A DNA stretch of 64,000 nucleotides from Phenylobacterium sp. LH3H17 (GCF_024298925.1 NZ_CP101283.1:3229001-3293000), one strand, 5' to 3'; positions 15,900 through 25,267 are shown, counted from the first letter of the stretch. A program made the numbers and translations. Notes: a model not told the origin generated them from the letters alone.

Positions 15900-17299
15900 G
15901 CTGCCCGGGGCAGGATCAGGGCTACGCGCAGGCCGGGGCCCATCTCGCCGACCTTGCCCGGTCCCTCGGCTAGCTCCAGGCGTCCGCCATGGGCCTCGGC
16001 CACCGCCGCCACAAGGGAGAGCCCCAGGCCCGAGCCCGGCTCACTGCGGCTGTTCTCCAGCCGCACGAAGCGTTCGACCACCCGCTCCCGGTCCTCGTCG
16101 GGAACGCCCGGGCCGGTGTCGGTGACGGAATACTCCACCTCGCCAGAGGAGCGGCGGCGGACCCGCAGCATGATCGCCCCGCCCGAGGGCGTGTACTTCA
16201 CGGCGTTGTCCAGGATGTTGGCCAGGGCCTGGGCAAGGAACTCGCGGTTGCCGCGCACCTGCAGGTCGACCGCGAACTCGGCGGCGAAGTCGAGCCCCTT
16301 GTCCTCGCAGACCGGCTCATAGAGCTCGGCCATGTCGCCGCCAAGCTCGGCTGGGTCGAATATGTTTTGGTCGGGGGCCTGGCCCGCCGCCTGCAGCCGG
16401 GCGATGGAGAGCACGGCGCCGAAGGTCTTTAGCACCCCGTCGGTGTCGTCCAGGGCCTGGGCCAGCGCCTCCTCGGCGTTGCCCTTGCCGGCCTCGACGT
16501 CGAGATAGGCGGTCTCCAGCCGGGCACGGAGGCGGGTGAGCGGGGAGCGCAGGTCGTGGGCGATGGCGTCGCCGGCATGGCGATGGCCGGCCATGGAGCG
16601 CTCCAGCCGGTCCAGCATCTCATTGAGGCCCTCGGCCAGCTCGTCGAACTCGTCGCGGGTTCCCCGGACATGGGCGCGGGCCTCGAGGTCGCCGTTGCGC
16701 ACGGCGGTCACCACCTCGGCGAGGCCGGCCATGCTGCGGCTGACATTCCGACTGACCAGCAGACCGCCTAGCAGGCCCAACACGATGACCAAGGCGCCGG
16801 CGCCCCACAGCGCCCGGACGATCTTCAGGACATAGGCCTGGTCCTCGCTGATGTCGGCGCCGACGAACAGGATTTCGCCGCCGCGCAGCTGCTCCTGGAA
16901 GCCGCGGGCAGGATGCTTGCGCGCGCGGCCGTTCACATCGATGTCGGTGACCGAGAAGCTGGCCCGAGCCGGCGCGCCGGTGAATTCCTCGACCGGCGAC
17001 TCCTCGATGGAACCGGAGATCCGCTTCCCGTCCTTGGTCATCAGCAGGTAGAGGAAAGGCCGCTCGCTGGCCGCCCGCTCGATGAGCGACTGGTTGAGAA
17101 CATTGACACCGCCGCGCTCATAGGCGGCCTGGAGCGCCCGCATCTCGCGTCCGATATCTTCGTCGGTGCGCCGCGTCGCCTCCCCGGCGGTGGCCAGGTA
17201 GATGTAGGCCAGGAAGGCGCTGGCCGCCGCGGCGAACAGGGCCAGGAACAGCAGGGTGAGCCGGAACGGCGTGGTGCGGAAAAGCCTGGGCAGGCGCAT
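15896..17299 (-). CDS. feuQ: FeuQ-like sensor histidine kinase
   Basis: A 467-residue membrane histidine kinase. Transmembrane helices lie at about 12-35 and 162-181, framing a periplasmic sensor domain; a HAMP domain follows to about 235. The phospho-acceptor is His248 (AIAHDLRSPLTRLRARLE). The ATPase domain carries NILDNAVKYTP, DTGPGVPDE and GSGLGLSLVAAVAEAHGG. It follows its response regulator by 15 bases and degP before that. This order, together with cyc genes upstream and glnE downstream, matches feuPQ of rhizobia (from memory), where FeuQ controls FeuP and, in Sinorhizobium, cyclic glucan export; the signal here is unknown. Orthology is inferred from synteny and general similarity, not from an alignment. 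Confidence 0.7.
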   Translation of the reverse strand: MRLPRLFRTTPFRLTLLFLALFAAAASAFLAYIYLATAGEATRRTDEDIGREMRALQAAYERGGVNVLNQSLIERAASERPFLYLLMTKDGKRISGSIEESPVEEFTGAPARASFSVTDIDVNGRARKHPARGFQEQLRGGEILFVGADISEDQAYVLKIVRALWGAGALVIVLGLLGGLLVSRNVSRSMAGLAEVVTAVRNGDLEARAHVRGTRDEFDELAEGLNEMLDRLERSMAGHRHAGDAIAHDLRSPLTRLRARLETAYLDVEAGKGNAEEALAQALDDTDGVLKTFGAVLSIARLQAAGQAPDQNIFDPAELGGDMAELYEPVCEDKGLDFAAEFAVDLQVRGNREFLAQALANILDNAVKYTPSGGAIMLRVRRRSSGEVEYSVTDTGPGVPDEDRERVVERFVRLENSRSEPGSGLGLSLVAAVAEAHGGRLELAEGPGKVGEMGPGLRVALILPRAA

Positions 17300-17314
17300 G
17301 GGCCCCGCCGGACC

Positions 17315-17986
17315 TTAGGGATCGAGGCGGTAGCCCGCCCCGCGGACCGTCTGCAGCATGGGCTTGTCGAAGCCCTTGTCGATCTTCGAGCGCAGGCGGG
17401 AAATATGCACGTCGATCACATTGGTCTGGGGATCGAAATGATACTCCCAGACCTTCTCCAGCAACATGGTGCGCGTCACCGACTGTCCGGCGTGGCGCAT
17501 CATGAATTCCAGCAGCTGGAACTCGCGCGGCTGCAGGTCGATCTCCTTGCCCTGCCGGTGCACGGCCCGGCCGATCAGGTCCATCTCCAGTTCGCCGACG
17601 CGCAGCAGGGTCTGGACCGAGCCGGTCTCGCGCCGCCGCGACAGGGCCTCGACCCGGGCGATCAGCTCGGCGAAGGCGTAGGGCTTGACCAGATAGTCAT
17701 CGCCGCCGGCCTTCAGGCCATCGACCCGGTCGGTGATCTCGCCGAGCGCCGACAGGAACAGCACCGGGGTCTGGTCACCCTCCCGGCGAATGGTCTGGAC
17801 CATGGTGACCCCGTCCATCCGCGGCATCATCCGGTCGACGATCATCACGTCGAACTCGCCGCCGCGGGCGGCGGTAAGGCCGTCCTCGCCATCCGGAGCT
17901 CGGACGCACTCGTGGCCGGCCTCGGTAAGTCCGCGATCCATGACTTCGGCCGCTTCGAGGTCGTCTTCGACAATCAGGATGCGCAT
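17315..17986 (-). CDS. feuP: FeuP-like OmpR-family response regulator
   Basis: A 223-residue two-domain regulator. The receiver has Asp8/Asp9, phospho-acceptor Asp51 (MIVDRMMPRMDG) and the Lys in VKPYAF; the winged-helix DNA-binding domain (about 128-223) has REFQLLEFMMRHAGQ, the TNVIDVHISRLRSKID recognition region and RGAGYRLDP at the end. It lies 28 bases after degP and 15 bases before the partner kinase gene, so the three form one operon. A protease sitting in an operon with a two-component system suggests envelope-stress control, comparable in logic to DegP with CpxAR. The name feuP is based on conserved gene order. Confidence 0.75.
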   Translation of the reverse strand: MRILIVEDDLEAAEVMDRGLTEAGHECVRAPDGEDGLTAARGGEFDVMIVDRMMPRMDGVTMVQTIRREGDQTPVLFLSALGEITDRVDGLKAGGDDYLVKPYAFAELIARVEALSRRRETGSVQTLLRVGELEMDLIGRAVHRQGKEIDLQPREFQLLEFMMRHAGQSVTRTMLLEKVWEYHFDPQTNVIDVHISRLRSKIDKGFDKPMLQTVRGAGYRLDP

Positions 17987-18014
17987 CGACTCATTCCCCC
18001 GAACCTCATCCCAC

Positions 18015-19622
18015 CTAACCGGAAATCTTCAGCGGCAGGAAGGACGTGCGACCGCCGCGATGGACGCCGACCAGCACGCTGGGACGTCCAGCCTTCTTGG
18101 CGATGTCGACCTGGGCCGAGAATTCCGAGGCGCTGCCCACCGGCAGGCCGCCGGCCTGGACGATGACGTCGTCCTTGCGCAGGCCGCGCTGGGCGGCGTC
18201 GGAGGACTGGTCGACCCGGTCGATCAGCACGCCGCGGACGCCCGGATCGAGGTTCAGGCGCTTGCGCGCCGCGTCGTCGAGGGGTGCAAGGGCCAGGCCC
18301 AGCACCACCGGACGCTGGACCTGGGGCGTCGCGCCCTCGGCCCCGCCGCGGTTGGCCCCGCCCGGCGTGTTGTCGTTGGCGGCCAGTTCCCGCTCGGTCG
18401 GACGCACGCCGGAACGGATCTCGACGATCTTGCGCTTTCCGCCGCGCAGGACGTCGAGACGCAGGGCGTCGCCGGCCTGGGCCTTGGCCACTTCGCGGGT
18501 GAGTTCCGAGGAGCTCTTCACGTTGACGCCATTCACGGAGGTGACAATGTCGCCCGACTGCAGGCCGCCACGCTCGGATGGACCGCCGGGGGTGACATTG
18601 GCCACGATGGCGCCGCGCTGGGCGCCGAGGCCCTGAGCCTCCGCCATCTCGGCGGTGAAGTTCTGGATCGAAGCGCCGATATAGCCCCGGGTGATCTTGC
18701 CGCCGGCGATCAGCTGCTTGGTGATGGCGTCGGCCACCTCGGCGGGGATGGCGAAGCCGATGCCCACGGAACCGCCCGAGGGTGAGAAGATCGCGGTGTT
18801 GACCCCGATCACCCGGCCATAGACGTCGAAGGTCGGGCCACCGGAATTGCCCCGGTTGATGGGGGCGTCGATCTGGATGTAGTCGACGAAGGTCTCCCCG
18901 ATGTCACGGCCATAGGCCGAGATGATCCCCGCCGTGGCGGTGCCGCCCAGGCCGAAGGGGTTGCCCACCGTGATCACCCAGTCGCCGACCCGCGGCTTGG
19001 CGGCGTTCTCGAAATTCACATAGGGGAATCCCGCGCCCTTGACCTTGAGCACGGCCAGGTCGGTGCCCTCGTCGCGACCCACGACCACGGCGTCCAGCTC
19101 GCGCTCGTCCTTGAGCACGACCTTGATCTCCTTGGCGTTTTCCACGACGTGGTTGTTGGTGACGATGTAGCCGTCGGCCGAGATGAAGAAGCCCGATCCC
19201 GAGGAGAGCTGCGGCGGCAGGCGCGGCTGGCCGCGGCCGGGTTGACCGGGTTGGGCCGGCTGACCCGGCTGACCCGGCTGAGCGTCTTCATCGTCTCCGC
19301 CGCCGCCCGGCGGCTGGCCGCGCGGTACGACGTCGAACGGGAAGTTCTCGAAGCCCGGAATGCGGCGCAGGGCGGCCGGATCGGCCTCCGAGGTCACGTT
19401 GATGGAGACCACCGCGGGCGAGACCTTGTCGAAGATATCCGCGAACGAGATCGGCGCGCCCGGCGGCGGGGCGAAGATCGGGGCGGTTGAGGCGCGAATC
19501 AGCAGGCCCTCGTTCCCCGCCCCCGGAGCACGGTCGCTGAAGCCCGCGCCGGCGAGGGCGGCGGTGGCGACGCCGACGCCGGCCAGGGCGCCGATGAGGT
19601 AACCGGTCTTCTTCGAGGTCAT
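18015..19622 (-). CDS. degP: DegP/HtrA-type periplasmic serine protease
   Basis: A 535-residue Do-family protease/chaperone with an N-terminal signal segment (about 8-27), a trypsin-like domain and two PDZ domains (about 315-400 and 430-525). The triad is His158 (VTNNHVV), Asp188 (EGTDLAVL) and Ser260 (NRGNSGGP). An insert at about 102-133 is built from Pro-Gly-Gln repeats and an acidic stretch, where DegP carries its regulatory LA loop; it is low in complexity and probably a flexible linker. It degrades or refolds damaged envelope proteins. It heads an operon with a FeuPQ-like pair and follows the ccm genes after 150 bases. On the coding strand this gap contains CTTGAG, a possible heat-shock sigma -35 element, but I could not assign a -10. 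Confidence 0.93.
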   Translation of the reverse strand: MTSKKTGYLIGALAGVGVATAALAGAGFSDRAPGAGNEGLLIRASTAPIFAPPPGAPISFADIFDKVSPAVVSINVTSEADPAALRRIPGFENFPFDVVPRGQPPGGGGDDEDAQPGQPGQPAQPGQPGRGQPRLPPQLSSGSGFFISADGYIVTNNHVVENAKEIKVVLKDERELDAVVVGRDEGTDLAVLKVKGAGFPYVNFENAAKPRVGDWVITVGNPFGLGGTATAGIISAYGRDIGETFVDYIQIDAPINRGNSGGPTFDVYGRVIGVNTAIFSPSGGSVGIGFAIPAEVADAITKQLIAGGKITRGYIGASIQNFTAEMAEAQGLGAQRGAIVANVTPGGPSERGGLQSGDIVTSVNGVNVKSSSELTREVAKAQAGDALRLDVLRGGKRKIVEIRSGVRPTERELAANDNTPGGANRGGAEGATPQVQRPVVLGLALAPLDDAARKRLNLDPGVRGVLIDRVDQSSDAAQRGLRKDDVIVQAGGLPVGSASEFSAQVDIAKKAGRPSVLVGVHRGGRTSFLPLKISG

Positions 19623-19772
19623 AAGCCTTCAATTTCCCTGTGGGAGTGAGCCGCACATATCATGCGCCCGTCCCGAACAACCTAGGTTCGATGCCAAAGA
19701 GCGCAACGTCTCTCAAGTTACGTTTAGGTCACGCTCCGAGCTTCATAGCGTCCGATGTTGGGCGCAACTTTG

Positions 19773-20219
19773 TCATGCCGGCTCGTCGTCAGACAGGCGC
19801 GCCAGGCGCGCGGCCTCATCCTGCGATAGTTCGGCCTCGGCCGCGCGGGTCCGAAACCCCCGGACCAACAGCAGCAAACCCAGGCCCACCACCAGGAACG
19901 GCGCGCCCCAAAGCGCCGCGTTGCCCCAGGAGAAGGCCGGCTTCAGCAGCACGAACTCGCCATAGCGGCCGGTGAGGTGATCGCGGACCTGATCGTCGCT
20001 CTTCCCCGCCCGCACCTCGTCGCGCACCAGACGGCGCAGGTCGGCGGCCAGTTCAGAGTTGGAGTCGTCGATGGACTCGTTCTGGCAGACCAGGCAGCGG
20101 ACTTCGCGGAAGATGGCGCGGGCGCGCGCCTCCTGGGCCGGATCGGCCAGCCGGTCGGCCGGGTCCGAGGCCGCGGCCAGGCAAAACATCGCCGCCAGGA
20201 TGGCCAGGATCTGTCTCAC
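19773..20219 (-). CDS. ccmH: cytochrome c maturation protein CcmH (CycL)
   Basis: A 148-residue protein with signal peptide (ILAILAAMFCLAAA), the heme-ligation thiol motif in RCLVCQNESI (Cys pair near residues 42 and 45), a helical domain NSELAADLRRLVRDE and a C-terminal membrane anchor (about 102-122, ALWGAPFLVVGLGLLLLV). CcmH reduces the CxxCH cysteines of apocytochrome c for heme attachment with CcmF. The GTG start at 20219 overlaps the ccmF stop as GTGA, showing coupling; the ORF could be read further upstream but those codons lie in ccmF. It ends the ccmIEFH operon. Confidence 0.93.
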   Translation of the reverse strand: MRQILAILAAMFCLAAASDPADRLADPAQEARARAIFREVRCLVCQNESIDDSNSELAADLRRLVRDEVRAGKSDDQVRDHLTGRYGEFVLLKPAFSWGNAALWGAPFLVVGLGLLLLVRGFRTRAAEAELSQDEAARLARLSDDEPA

Positions 20220-22186
20220 GCCCTCGCCTCCCTGGCGCCGACCGCCATCCGCAGGCGGCGGTCCGACAGCGAGACCAGGCCGCCCAGCGCCATGATCGCC
20301 GGGCCGATGAAGATCAGCAGCGCCCAGGGGTTCCAATAGGCTCGCACCAGCCAGACCGGACCATCGGCGCCGGGCCGGCGCTCACCCAGGACCACGTAGA
20401 GATGGCTGACCCCGCGGGTGCAGATGGCCACTTCGGAGGTGGTCTGACCGCCCGTGGGATAGAAACGCCGCTCTGGGCGCGGCTTGCAGACCAGGGCGTC
20501 GGCCTTGGTGGCGCGCAGATAGCCCCGCTCGGCGTCGTAGTTGGGGCCCTCGACCCCGCGGACCCCATCCAGCACCAGCTGATAGGCTCCGACGTCCAGC
20601 CGCCCGCCGATGGGGATGGCTTCGGCCGCTTCGAGCTTCCAGCCCGTCTCGAAACAGGCGCCCAGCACGAAGACGCCCAGGCCCAGGTGGGCCAAGGTCA
20701 TGCCCCAGGCGCCGCGCGGCAGGCCGCTGAGGCGCCGCCAGGTCTCGGCCAGCGGCCCCCGGAACGCGCGGGTGCGCTCGGCGAGCTCGACAAGGGCGCC
20801 CACGACCAGCCAGGCGCCCATGGCGATCCCCGCCGAGGCGAAGGCCTTGCGCGGACTGACCAGGGCGAAGGCCGCCAGGCCGCAGGCCATGGCGATCAGC
20901 ACCGCGACCCACAGGCGCTGGGCCACGCCCCGCGCGTCGCCCCGCTTCCAGGCCAGCAGGGGTCCGGCGGGCAGCAGGATGGCCAGCGCCGCCATCAGCG
21001 GCGTGAAGGTGAGGTTGAAGAACGGCGGCCCCACCGAGATCGCCTCGCCGGTCGCCGCCTCCCGGATCAGCGGATAGAGCGTGCCCAGGAGCACTGTCGC
21101 CGTGGCCGCCGCCAGCAGGATGTTGTTGAGCACCAGGGCGCTTTCGCGGCTGACCGGGGCGAACACCCCACCGGGACTGAGCGCCGGCGCCCGCCAGGCG
21201 AACAGGGCGAAGGCCGCGCCGGAAGTGACGCCGAGGATTATGAGCAGCAGGGTTCCCCGCGTCGGATCGACGGCGAAGGCATGGACCGAGGTCAGGACGC
21301 CCGATCGCACCAGGAAGGCGCCCAGCATGGAAAAAGTGAAGGCCGCGAGCGCCAGGAACACCGTCCAACCGGCCAGCGCGCCGCGCTTCTCGGTGACGAT
21401 GGCCGAATGCAGCAGGGCCGTGGCCACCAGCCAGGGCATGAAGGAGGCGTTCTCCACCGGGTCCCAGAACCACCAGCCGCCCCAGCCCAGCTCGTAATAG
21501 GCCCAGAAGGCGCCCAGGGTGATGCCGACGGTGAGCGCGCTCCAGGCCGCGAGCGTCCAGGGCCGCACCCAGCGCGCCCAGGCCGCGTCGACCCGGCCCT
21601 CGATCAGGGCGGCGACCGCGAAGGAGAACACCACCGATAGGCCGACATAGCCGAGGTAGAGCATGGGCGGGTGGAAGGCGAGCGCCGGGTCCTGCAGCAG
21701 CGGATTGAGCGAGCGGCCCTCGATGGGCGCCGCGTCGAGCCGGGCGAAAGGATTGGAGGCCAGGACGGTATAGCCCAGGAACACCACGCCGAGAACGCCC
21801 TGGACCGCCACGGTCAGGGCCTTCAGCCCGTCCGGCAGGCCGCGGCCGAGCCCGGCCACCGCCGCGCCGCAGCCGGTCAGCGCCAGGCACCACAGCAGCA
21901 TCGAGCCCTCGTGGCTGCCCCAGGTCCCGGCGATCCGGTAGAGCAGCGGCTTGTCGCTATGGGAGTTGGCCGCCACATTGGCCACGGAGAAGTCCGAGGT
22001 CACGAAGGCGCACATCAGGGCCGCGAACGCCAGGAGCAGGCCTGCGAAGGCCGCGAGCGCCGCGCCCTCCCCCGCCCCGGCCAGGACCTGCGAGCGCGTC
22101 ATGCGCGCGGCGGCCGACAGCAGGGCCTGCACCAGCGACAGCGCCAGCGCCAGCACGAGGGAGAAAGCCCCGATCTCGACGATCAT
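20216..22186 (-). CDS. ccmF: cytochrome c heme lyase subunit CcmF (CycK)
   Basis: A 656-residue integral membrane protein with about 15 helices. The heme-handling WWD segment is visible as GWGGWWFWDPVENASF (about residues 230-245), and conserved histidines flank it (WGSHEGSMLLW near 100, LLHSAIVTEKRG near 258). CcmF takes heme from CcmE and, with CcmH and CcmI, attaches it to apocytochrome c on the periplasmic side. Its ATG overlaps the ccmE stop (ATGA at 22183-22186) and its stop overlaps the ccmH start, so the operon is tightly coupled. Sixteen upstream in-frame codons belong to ccmE. Confidence 0.96.
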   Translation of the reverse strand: MIVEIGAFSLVLALALSLVQALLSAAARMTRSQVLAGAGEGAALAAFAGLLLAFAALMCAFVTSDFSVANVAANSHSDKPLLYRIAGTWGSHEGSMLLWCLALTGCGAAVAGLGRGLPDGLKALTVAVQGVLGVVFLGYTVLASNPFARLDAAPIEGRSLNPLLQDPALAFHPPMLYLGYVGLSVVFSFAVAALIEGRVDAAWARWVRPWTLAAWSALTVGITLGAFWAYYELGWGGWWFWDPVENASFMPWLVATALLHSAIVTEKRGALAGWTVFLALAAFTFSMLGAFLVRSGVLTSVHAFAVDPTRGTLLLIILGVTSGAAFALFAWRAPALSPGGVFAPVSRESALVLNNILLAAATATVLLGTLYPLIREAATGEAISVGPPFFNLTFTPLMAALAILLPAGPLLAWKRGDARGVAQRLWVAVLIAMACGLAAFALVSPRKAFASAGIAMGAWLVVGALVELAERTRAFRGPLAETWRRLSGLPRGAWGMTLAHLGLGVFVLGACFETGWKLEAAEAIPIGGRLDVGAYQLVLDGVRGVEGPNYDAERGYLRATKADALVCKPRPERRFYPTGGQTTSEVAICTRGVSHLYVVLGERRPGADGPVWLVRAYWNPWALLIFIGPAIMALGGLVSLSDRRLRMAVGAREARA

Positions 22187-22671
22187 TCGCCGTCCTTGGC
22201 GTAGGCCGGCGGCGGCGCGCCCTCGCCGCGCCATTCGCCCTGTTCCTTCAAGGCCTTGGATATCTCGCGCGGCATGTACTTCTCGTCGTGCTTGGCGAGG
22301 ACCTGCTTGGCTTCGAAGCCGCCGTCGGCGCGGAAGGCGCCGGTGGCCACGATCCCCTGGCCCTCGCGGAACAGGTCAGGCAGGTCGCCGGAAAAGGCCA
22401 CCCGGGTGGTCGCGATGCGATCGGAGACGGTGAACTCCACCCGCCCGTCGGGATGCTTGACCACGCTGCCGGCCTCGACGAGGCCGCCCAGCTGGATCGA
22501 ACGGCCCGGCGGAGGTTTGGCCTCGATGGCCTGGGACGGGGTGTAGAAATAGGAGATCGAGTCCCGCAGGCCCCAGAGGGTGAGGCCAACGGCGAGGGCC
22601 AGCACCGGGGCGATGGCCGCCACCAGGGTGAGGCGACGCCGCGCCTTGGGCGACTTCGGCAGCCAGCTCAT
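22183..22671 (-). CDS. ccmE: heme chaperone CcmE (CycJ)
   Basis: A 162-residue periplasmic heme chaperone anchored by one N-terminal helix (about residues 13-33). The beta-barrel domain follows, with the covalent heme-binding His128 and Tyr132 in AKHDEKYMP, matching E. coli His130 and Tyr134. It accepts heme from CcmABCD and passes it to CcmF. The ATG at 22671 overlaps the ccmI stop as ATGA. The family-typical flexible tail is present (EGAPPPAYAKDGE). The ccmABCD and ccmG genes are not in this window. Confidence 0.95.
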   Translation of the reverse strand: MSWLPKSPKARRRLTLVAAIAPVLALAVGLTLWGLRDSISYFYTPSQAIEAKPPPGRSIQLGGLVEAGSVVKHPDGRVEFTVSDRIATTRVAFSGDLPDLFREGQGIVATGAFRADGGFEAKQVLAKHDEKYMPREISKALKEQGEWRGEGAPPPAYAKDGE

Positions 22672-23750
22672 CGGGTCGCCCGGCGCATCGGGGCGGTCTT
22701 GGCGGCGATCTCCAGCGCCTTGACGATTTCCGGGCGGTCGGCGTAGCGGCCGCGGGCCTTGGCCAGGGCGGCGTCGCGCTCGCTGTCCATGCCCAGCACG
22801 GCGTAGGAGCGGACCAGCCGCACCCAACCCTCGGGGTCCTCGGGAGAGGCCTCAAGCCGGGTCGCCAGACCTTGCACCATGCCGCGGATCGCGGCCATCT
22901 CGCCGGTGGCGGCCGGCGGCGCGCCCTGCGCCTGCGCGATGGCGGTTTCCACCGCGGCGCGACGGGGATCGCCCTGGGGAAGCCCGGCCGCCAGGGCCTT
23001 CCAGTCGGACAGGCCGCCGTCGCGGTCGCCGGCGGCTATGCGGCCGCGGGCCAGGTGGAAACGAGAGATCACCGAGGCCGGATCGCGCTTCAGGGCCTCG
23101 GCGAAGGCGCGCTGCGCCGGAGGCGTGACCTCACCGCCGGCCTCGATCATCAGCACCTCGCCCAGGCCCTCCCAGAGGTCGACCCTCTGGGGCGCCAGCT
23201 CGATGGCTCGGCGCAGGGCGCGGATGGCCCCGCTGGGATTGTCGGCGGCGATCTCCGCCTTGGCCAGGAAGCCGTAGGCCTCGGCGTCGGGGCCCCGCTC
23301 GGCGATCAGCGCCTTGAGCACGGCGGCCATCTGCGGCGCGGTCAGCATGGCCGGATCCAGGGCGCGCCAGGCGGCGATCCGTCCGCGGAACGGCTGGTCC
23401 GGGAGGCCGGGCGCGCCGACCGCCAGATAGAGGCCGAGGGCGGCGAAGGGCGCCAGCAGGGCGGCGAGCAGCACCGGCCGGCGATGCCCGGTCTGGGCAG
23501 TCCAGGGCGTGGCGACGGCGTCGGCGGCCGACAGCAGGCGTCGGGCGGCCTCGGCGTGGGCGCTCTTGCGTTCCTCGTCGGCGATCAGGCCACGCCCCGC
23601 CAGGTCGTCGATCTCGCGGAGCTGCCGGCGATAGACCGCGCTCGTCGGGTCCGCGGACCCGGCGCGACGGGCCGCGCGGGCGGCGTTCTGCAGGATGAGG
23701 CCGGCCGCGGCGGCGGAAAGCACGCCGGCGACCACCCAGAAGGCGATCAT
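22668..23750 (-). CDS. ccmI: cytochrome c apoprotein chaperone CcmI (CycH)
   Basis: A 360-residue protein with two N-terminal transmembrane helices (about 3-22 and 92-110) flanking a cytoplasmic leucine-zipper-like segment (YRRQLREIDDLAGRGLI), then a periplasmic TPR domain (about 145-345) with typical GAIRALRRAIELAP and AYGFLAKAEIA repeats. CcmI binds the C-terminal helix of apocytochromes c and hands them to CcmFH. It is the first gene of ccmIEFH, arranged as rhizobial cycHJKL. The intergenic gap of 32 bases to the upstream gene on the same strand leaves little room for a promoter. Confidence 0.92.
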   Translation of the reverse strand: MIAFWVVAGVLSAAAAGLILQNAARAARRAGSADPTSAVYRRQLREIDDLAGRGLIADEERKSAHAEAARRLLSAADAVATPWTAQTGHRRPVLLAALLAPFAALGLYLAVGAPGLPDQPFRGRIAAWRALDPAMLTAPQMAAVLKALIAERGPDAEAYGFLAKAEIAADNPSGAIRALRRAIELAPQRVDLWEGLGEVLMIEAGGEVTPPAQRAFAEALKRDPASVISRFHLARGRIAAGDRDGGLSDWKALAAGLPQGDPRRAAVETAIAQAQGAPPAATGEMAAIRGMVQGLATRLEASPEDPEGWVRLVRSYAVLGMDSERDAALAKARGRYADRPEIVKALEIAAKTAPMRRATR

Positions 23751-23782
23751 GAGGGGCGTTTAGCTGAAACGGCGGGGTTGTT

Positions 23783-25180
23783 CTAGACCGGCTTGGCCGG
23801 GTCCTCGGCGAAGACCTGGGGCGGCGGCTTCTTGGCGCCGAAGGCGGTGGCCGCGCGGCGGCGCACGATGTCGCCGGCGCGGGGCTCGTGGATAGGCGCG
23901 GCGAACTCCGCGGCGATCTGCAGGAAGCGCGCGGCGATCTCCCTGTCGGGGACCTCGTTGTCGCGCACCAGCGACAGGACCTCCTCGACATAGGTGTCCA
24001 GGCTCTCGCCGGCCTTCTCCATCACCTTGGCGCGGGTGGAGGCGAAGCCGCCATAGTTGGCGCTGGGGCGGATGGCCTCGGCGAAGGCGAGCAAGGTGCG
24101 GCAGCGGTCGACCAGCTTGGCGTCAGGCTCCAGGGTCATGCGCGGCTCGGTGCGCATCATACGCGCCACCCGGACCTTATGGTTCGGCAGGGCCGCGCCC
24201 ATCACCTTGTCCAGCTCGCGCAGGCGGCCCTCGACCACCGCGGCCAGGGTCTGTTTCTGCTTCTGGACGCGGAAGCCCCAGCCGCTCTCGCGCGATAGTT
24301 CGATGGAGTTCTCCATCTCGGCGATCTGCAGGGTGAGGGTCTCGACCGTCGCCGCGGCGGCCAACCCGCCGGCCGGTCCGCTGTTCAGGTCAAAGTCGGC
24401 GACCATCTTCAGGTTCGCGTCGATGGCGTCCATCAGCCGGATCGCGAAGATCGCCAGCTCGGAATCGGCCAGGTAGTGCTCGTTCGGCCGGTCCATGACC
24501 GCCGAGACCACCCGCAGGATCGTCCAGGGCTCGGCGAGCTGGGCCGAGAGCATCTCGAAGAACCGCGGGCCGGCGTCCTCGGCCTCGAGGCCGGCGTCCT
24601 TGTAGGCCACGCGCGCCGCGGCGGCGTGCTCCTCGGTGAATCGGCCGATCCACTCCGGCAGCCGCAAGGTCGACTGGCGCACTATCGGGGCCAGGGTCAG
24701 GCAGGAGAGCAGGTGCTGGGTCCCGCCCGGCCGGGCCGACTCGATGGTGTCGATGGCCGCGACGAAGTCGCGCTGTTCGCCCGCCCGCAGGCCGTCGGCG
24801 GCCATCTGGGTCAGGATGTCGAAGGGTTCGGTGGAGCTGGCCCCGGGGCGATATTCCACCAGCGCACGGGCGGCGCTGGCCACCTGGAAAGCAGCTTCGG
24901 CCTTCAGCCCGCGCCAGATGAGGGCGAGGGCCGCGCGCGGGAAGGCGATGCGGGACTGGTCGGCGGCGTCGCCCGCGAACAGGGGGGCGATGGGCTCCAG
25001 CACCCGGTTGCGCAGGTTGCGGTCGGCGACCTCGGCCTCGACCACGCGCCGCACGCCGGCCAGGGCCGTGTCGCCCGCCGCGGCGGCTAGCGCGTTCTGC
25101 AAGCCGGTGACCACCCTGTCGGGAGCGTGCTCGACGAGGTTGCGGACGATGTCGATCTTGGCGTCGGGCAACCCGGCCAT
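23783..25180 (-). CDS. conserved helical protein of unknown function, 465 residues
   Basis: I do not recognise a named family with confidence; the composition and helix pattern recall DUF2336-like or HEAT-like solenoid proteins of Caulobacterales. It is soluble and almost wholly alpha-helical, with a run of short helical hairpins through residues 1-210, an amphipathic segment TVETLTLQIAEMENSIELS near 280-298, and a basic QKQKQ patch near 310. The C-terminal quarter is helical with a Pro/Ala tail. It lies upstream of ccmI on the same strand with 32 bases between, so it may be co-transcribed with the cytochrome c maturation genes, but nothing in it suggests heme or thiol chemistry (no CxxC). 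Confidence 0.6.
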   Translation of the reverse strand: MAGLPDAKIDIVRNLVEHAPDRVVTGLQNALAAAAGDTALAGVRRVVEAEVADRNLRNRVLEPIAPLFAGDAADQSRIAFPRAALALIWRGLKAEAAFQVASAARALVEYRPGASSTEPFDILTQMAADGLRAGEQRDFVAAIDTIESARPGGTQHLLSCLTLAPIVRQSTLRLPEWIGRFTEEHAAAARVAYKDAGLEAEDAGPRFFEMLSAQLAEPWTILRVVSAVMDRPNEHYLADSELAIFAIRLMDAIDANLKMVADFDLNSGPAGGLAAAATVETLTLQIAEMENSIELSRESGWGFRVQKQKQTLAAVVEGRLRELDKVMGAALPNHKVRVARMMRTEPRMTLEPDAKLVDRCRTLLAFAEAIRPSANYGGFASTRAKVMEKAGESLDTYVEEVLSLVRDNEVPDREIAARFLQIAAEFAAPIHEPRAGDIVRRRAATAFGAKKPPPQVFAEDPAKPV

Positions 25181-25267
25181 CGGGGGAGAGCTCCAGGCGC
25201 GGTCACATCCCGCGCTTGAGCCACTTATGCTTGCCGCCGGTTAAGGCTTTCCGAAAACCGAGCCAAT

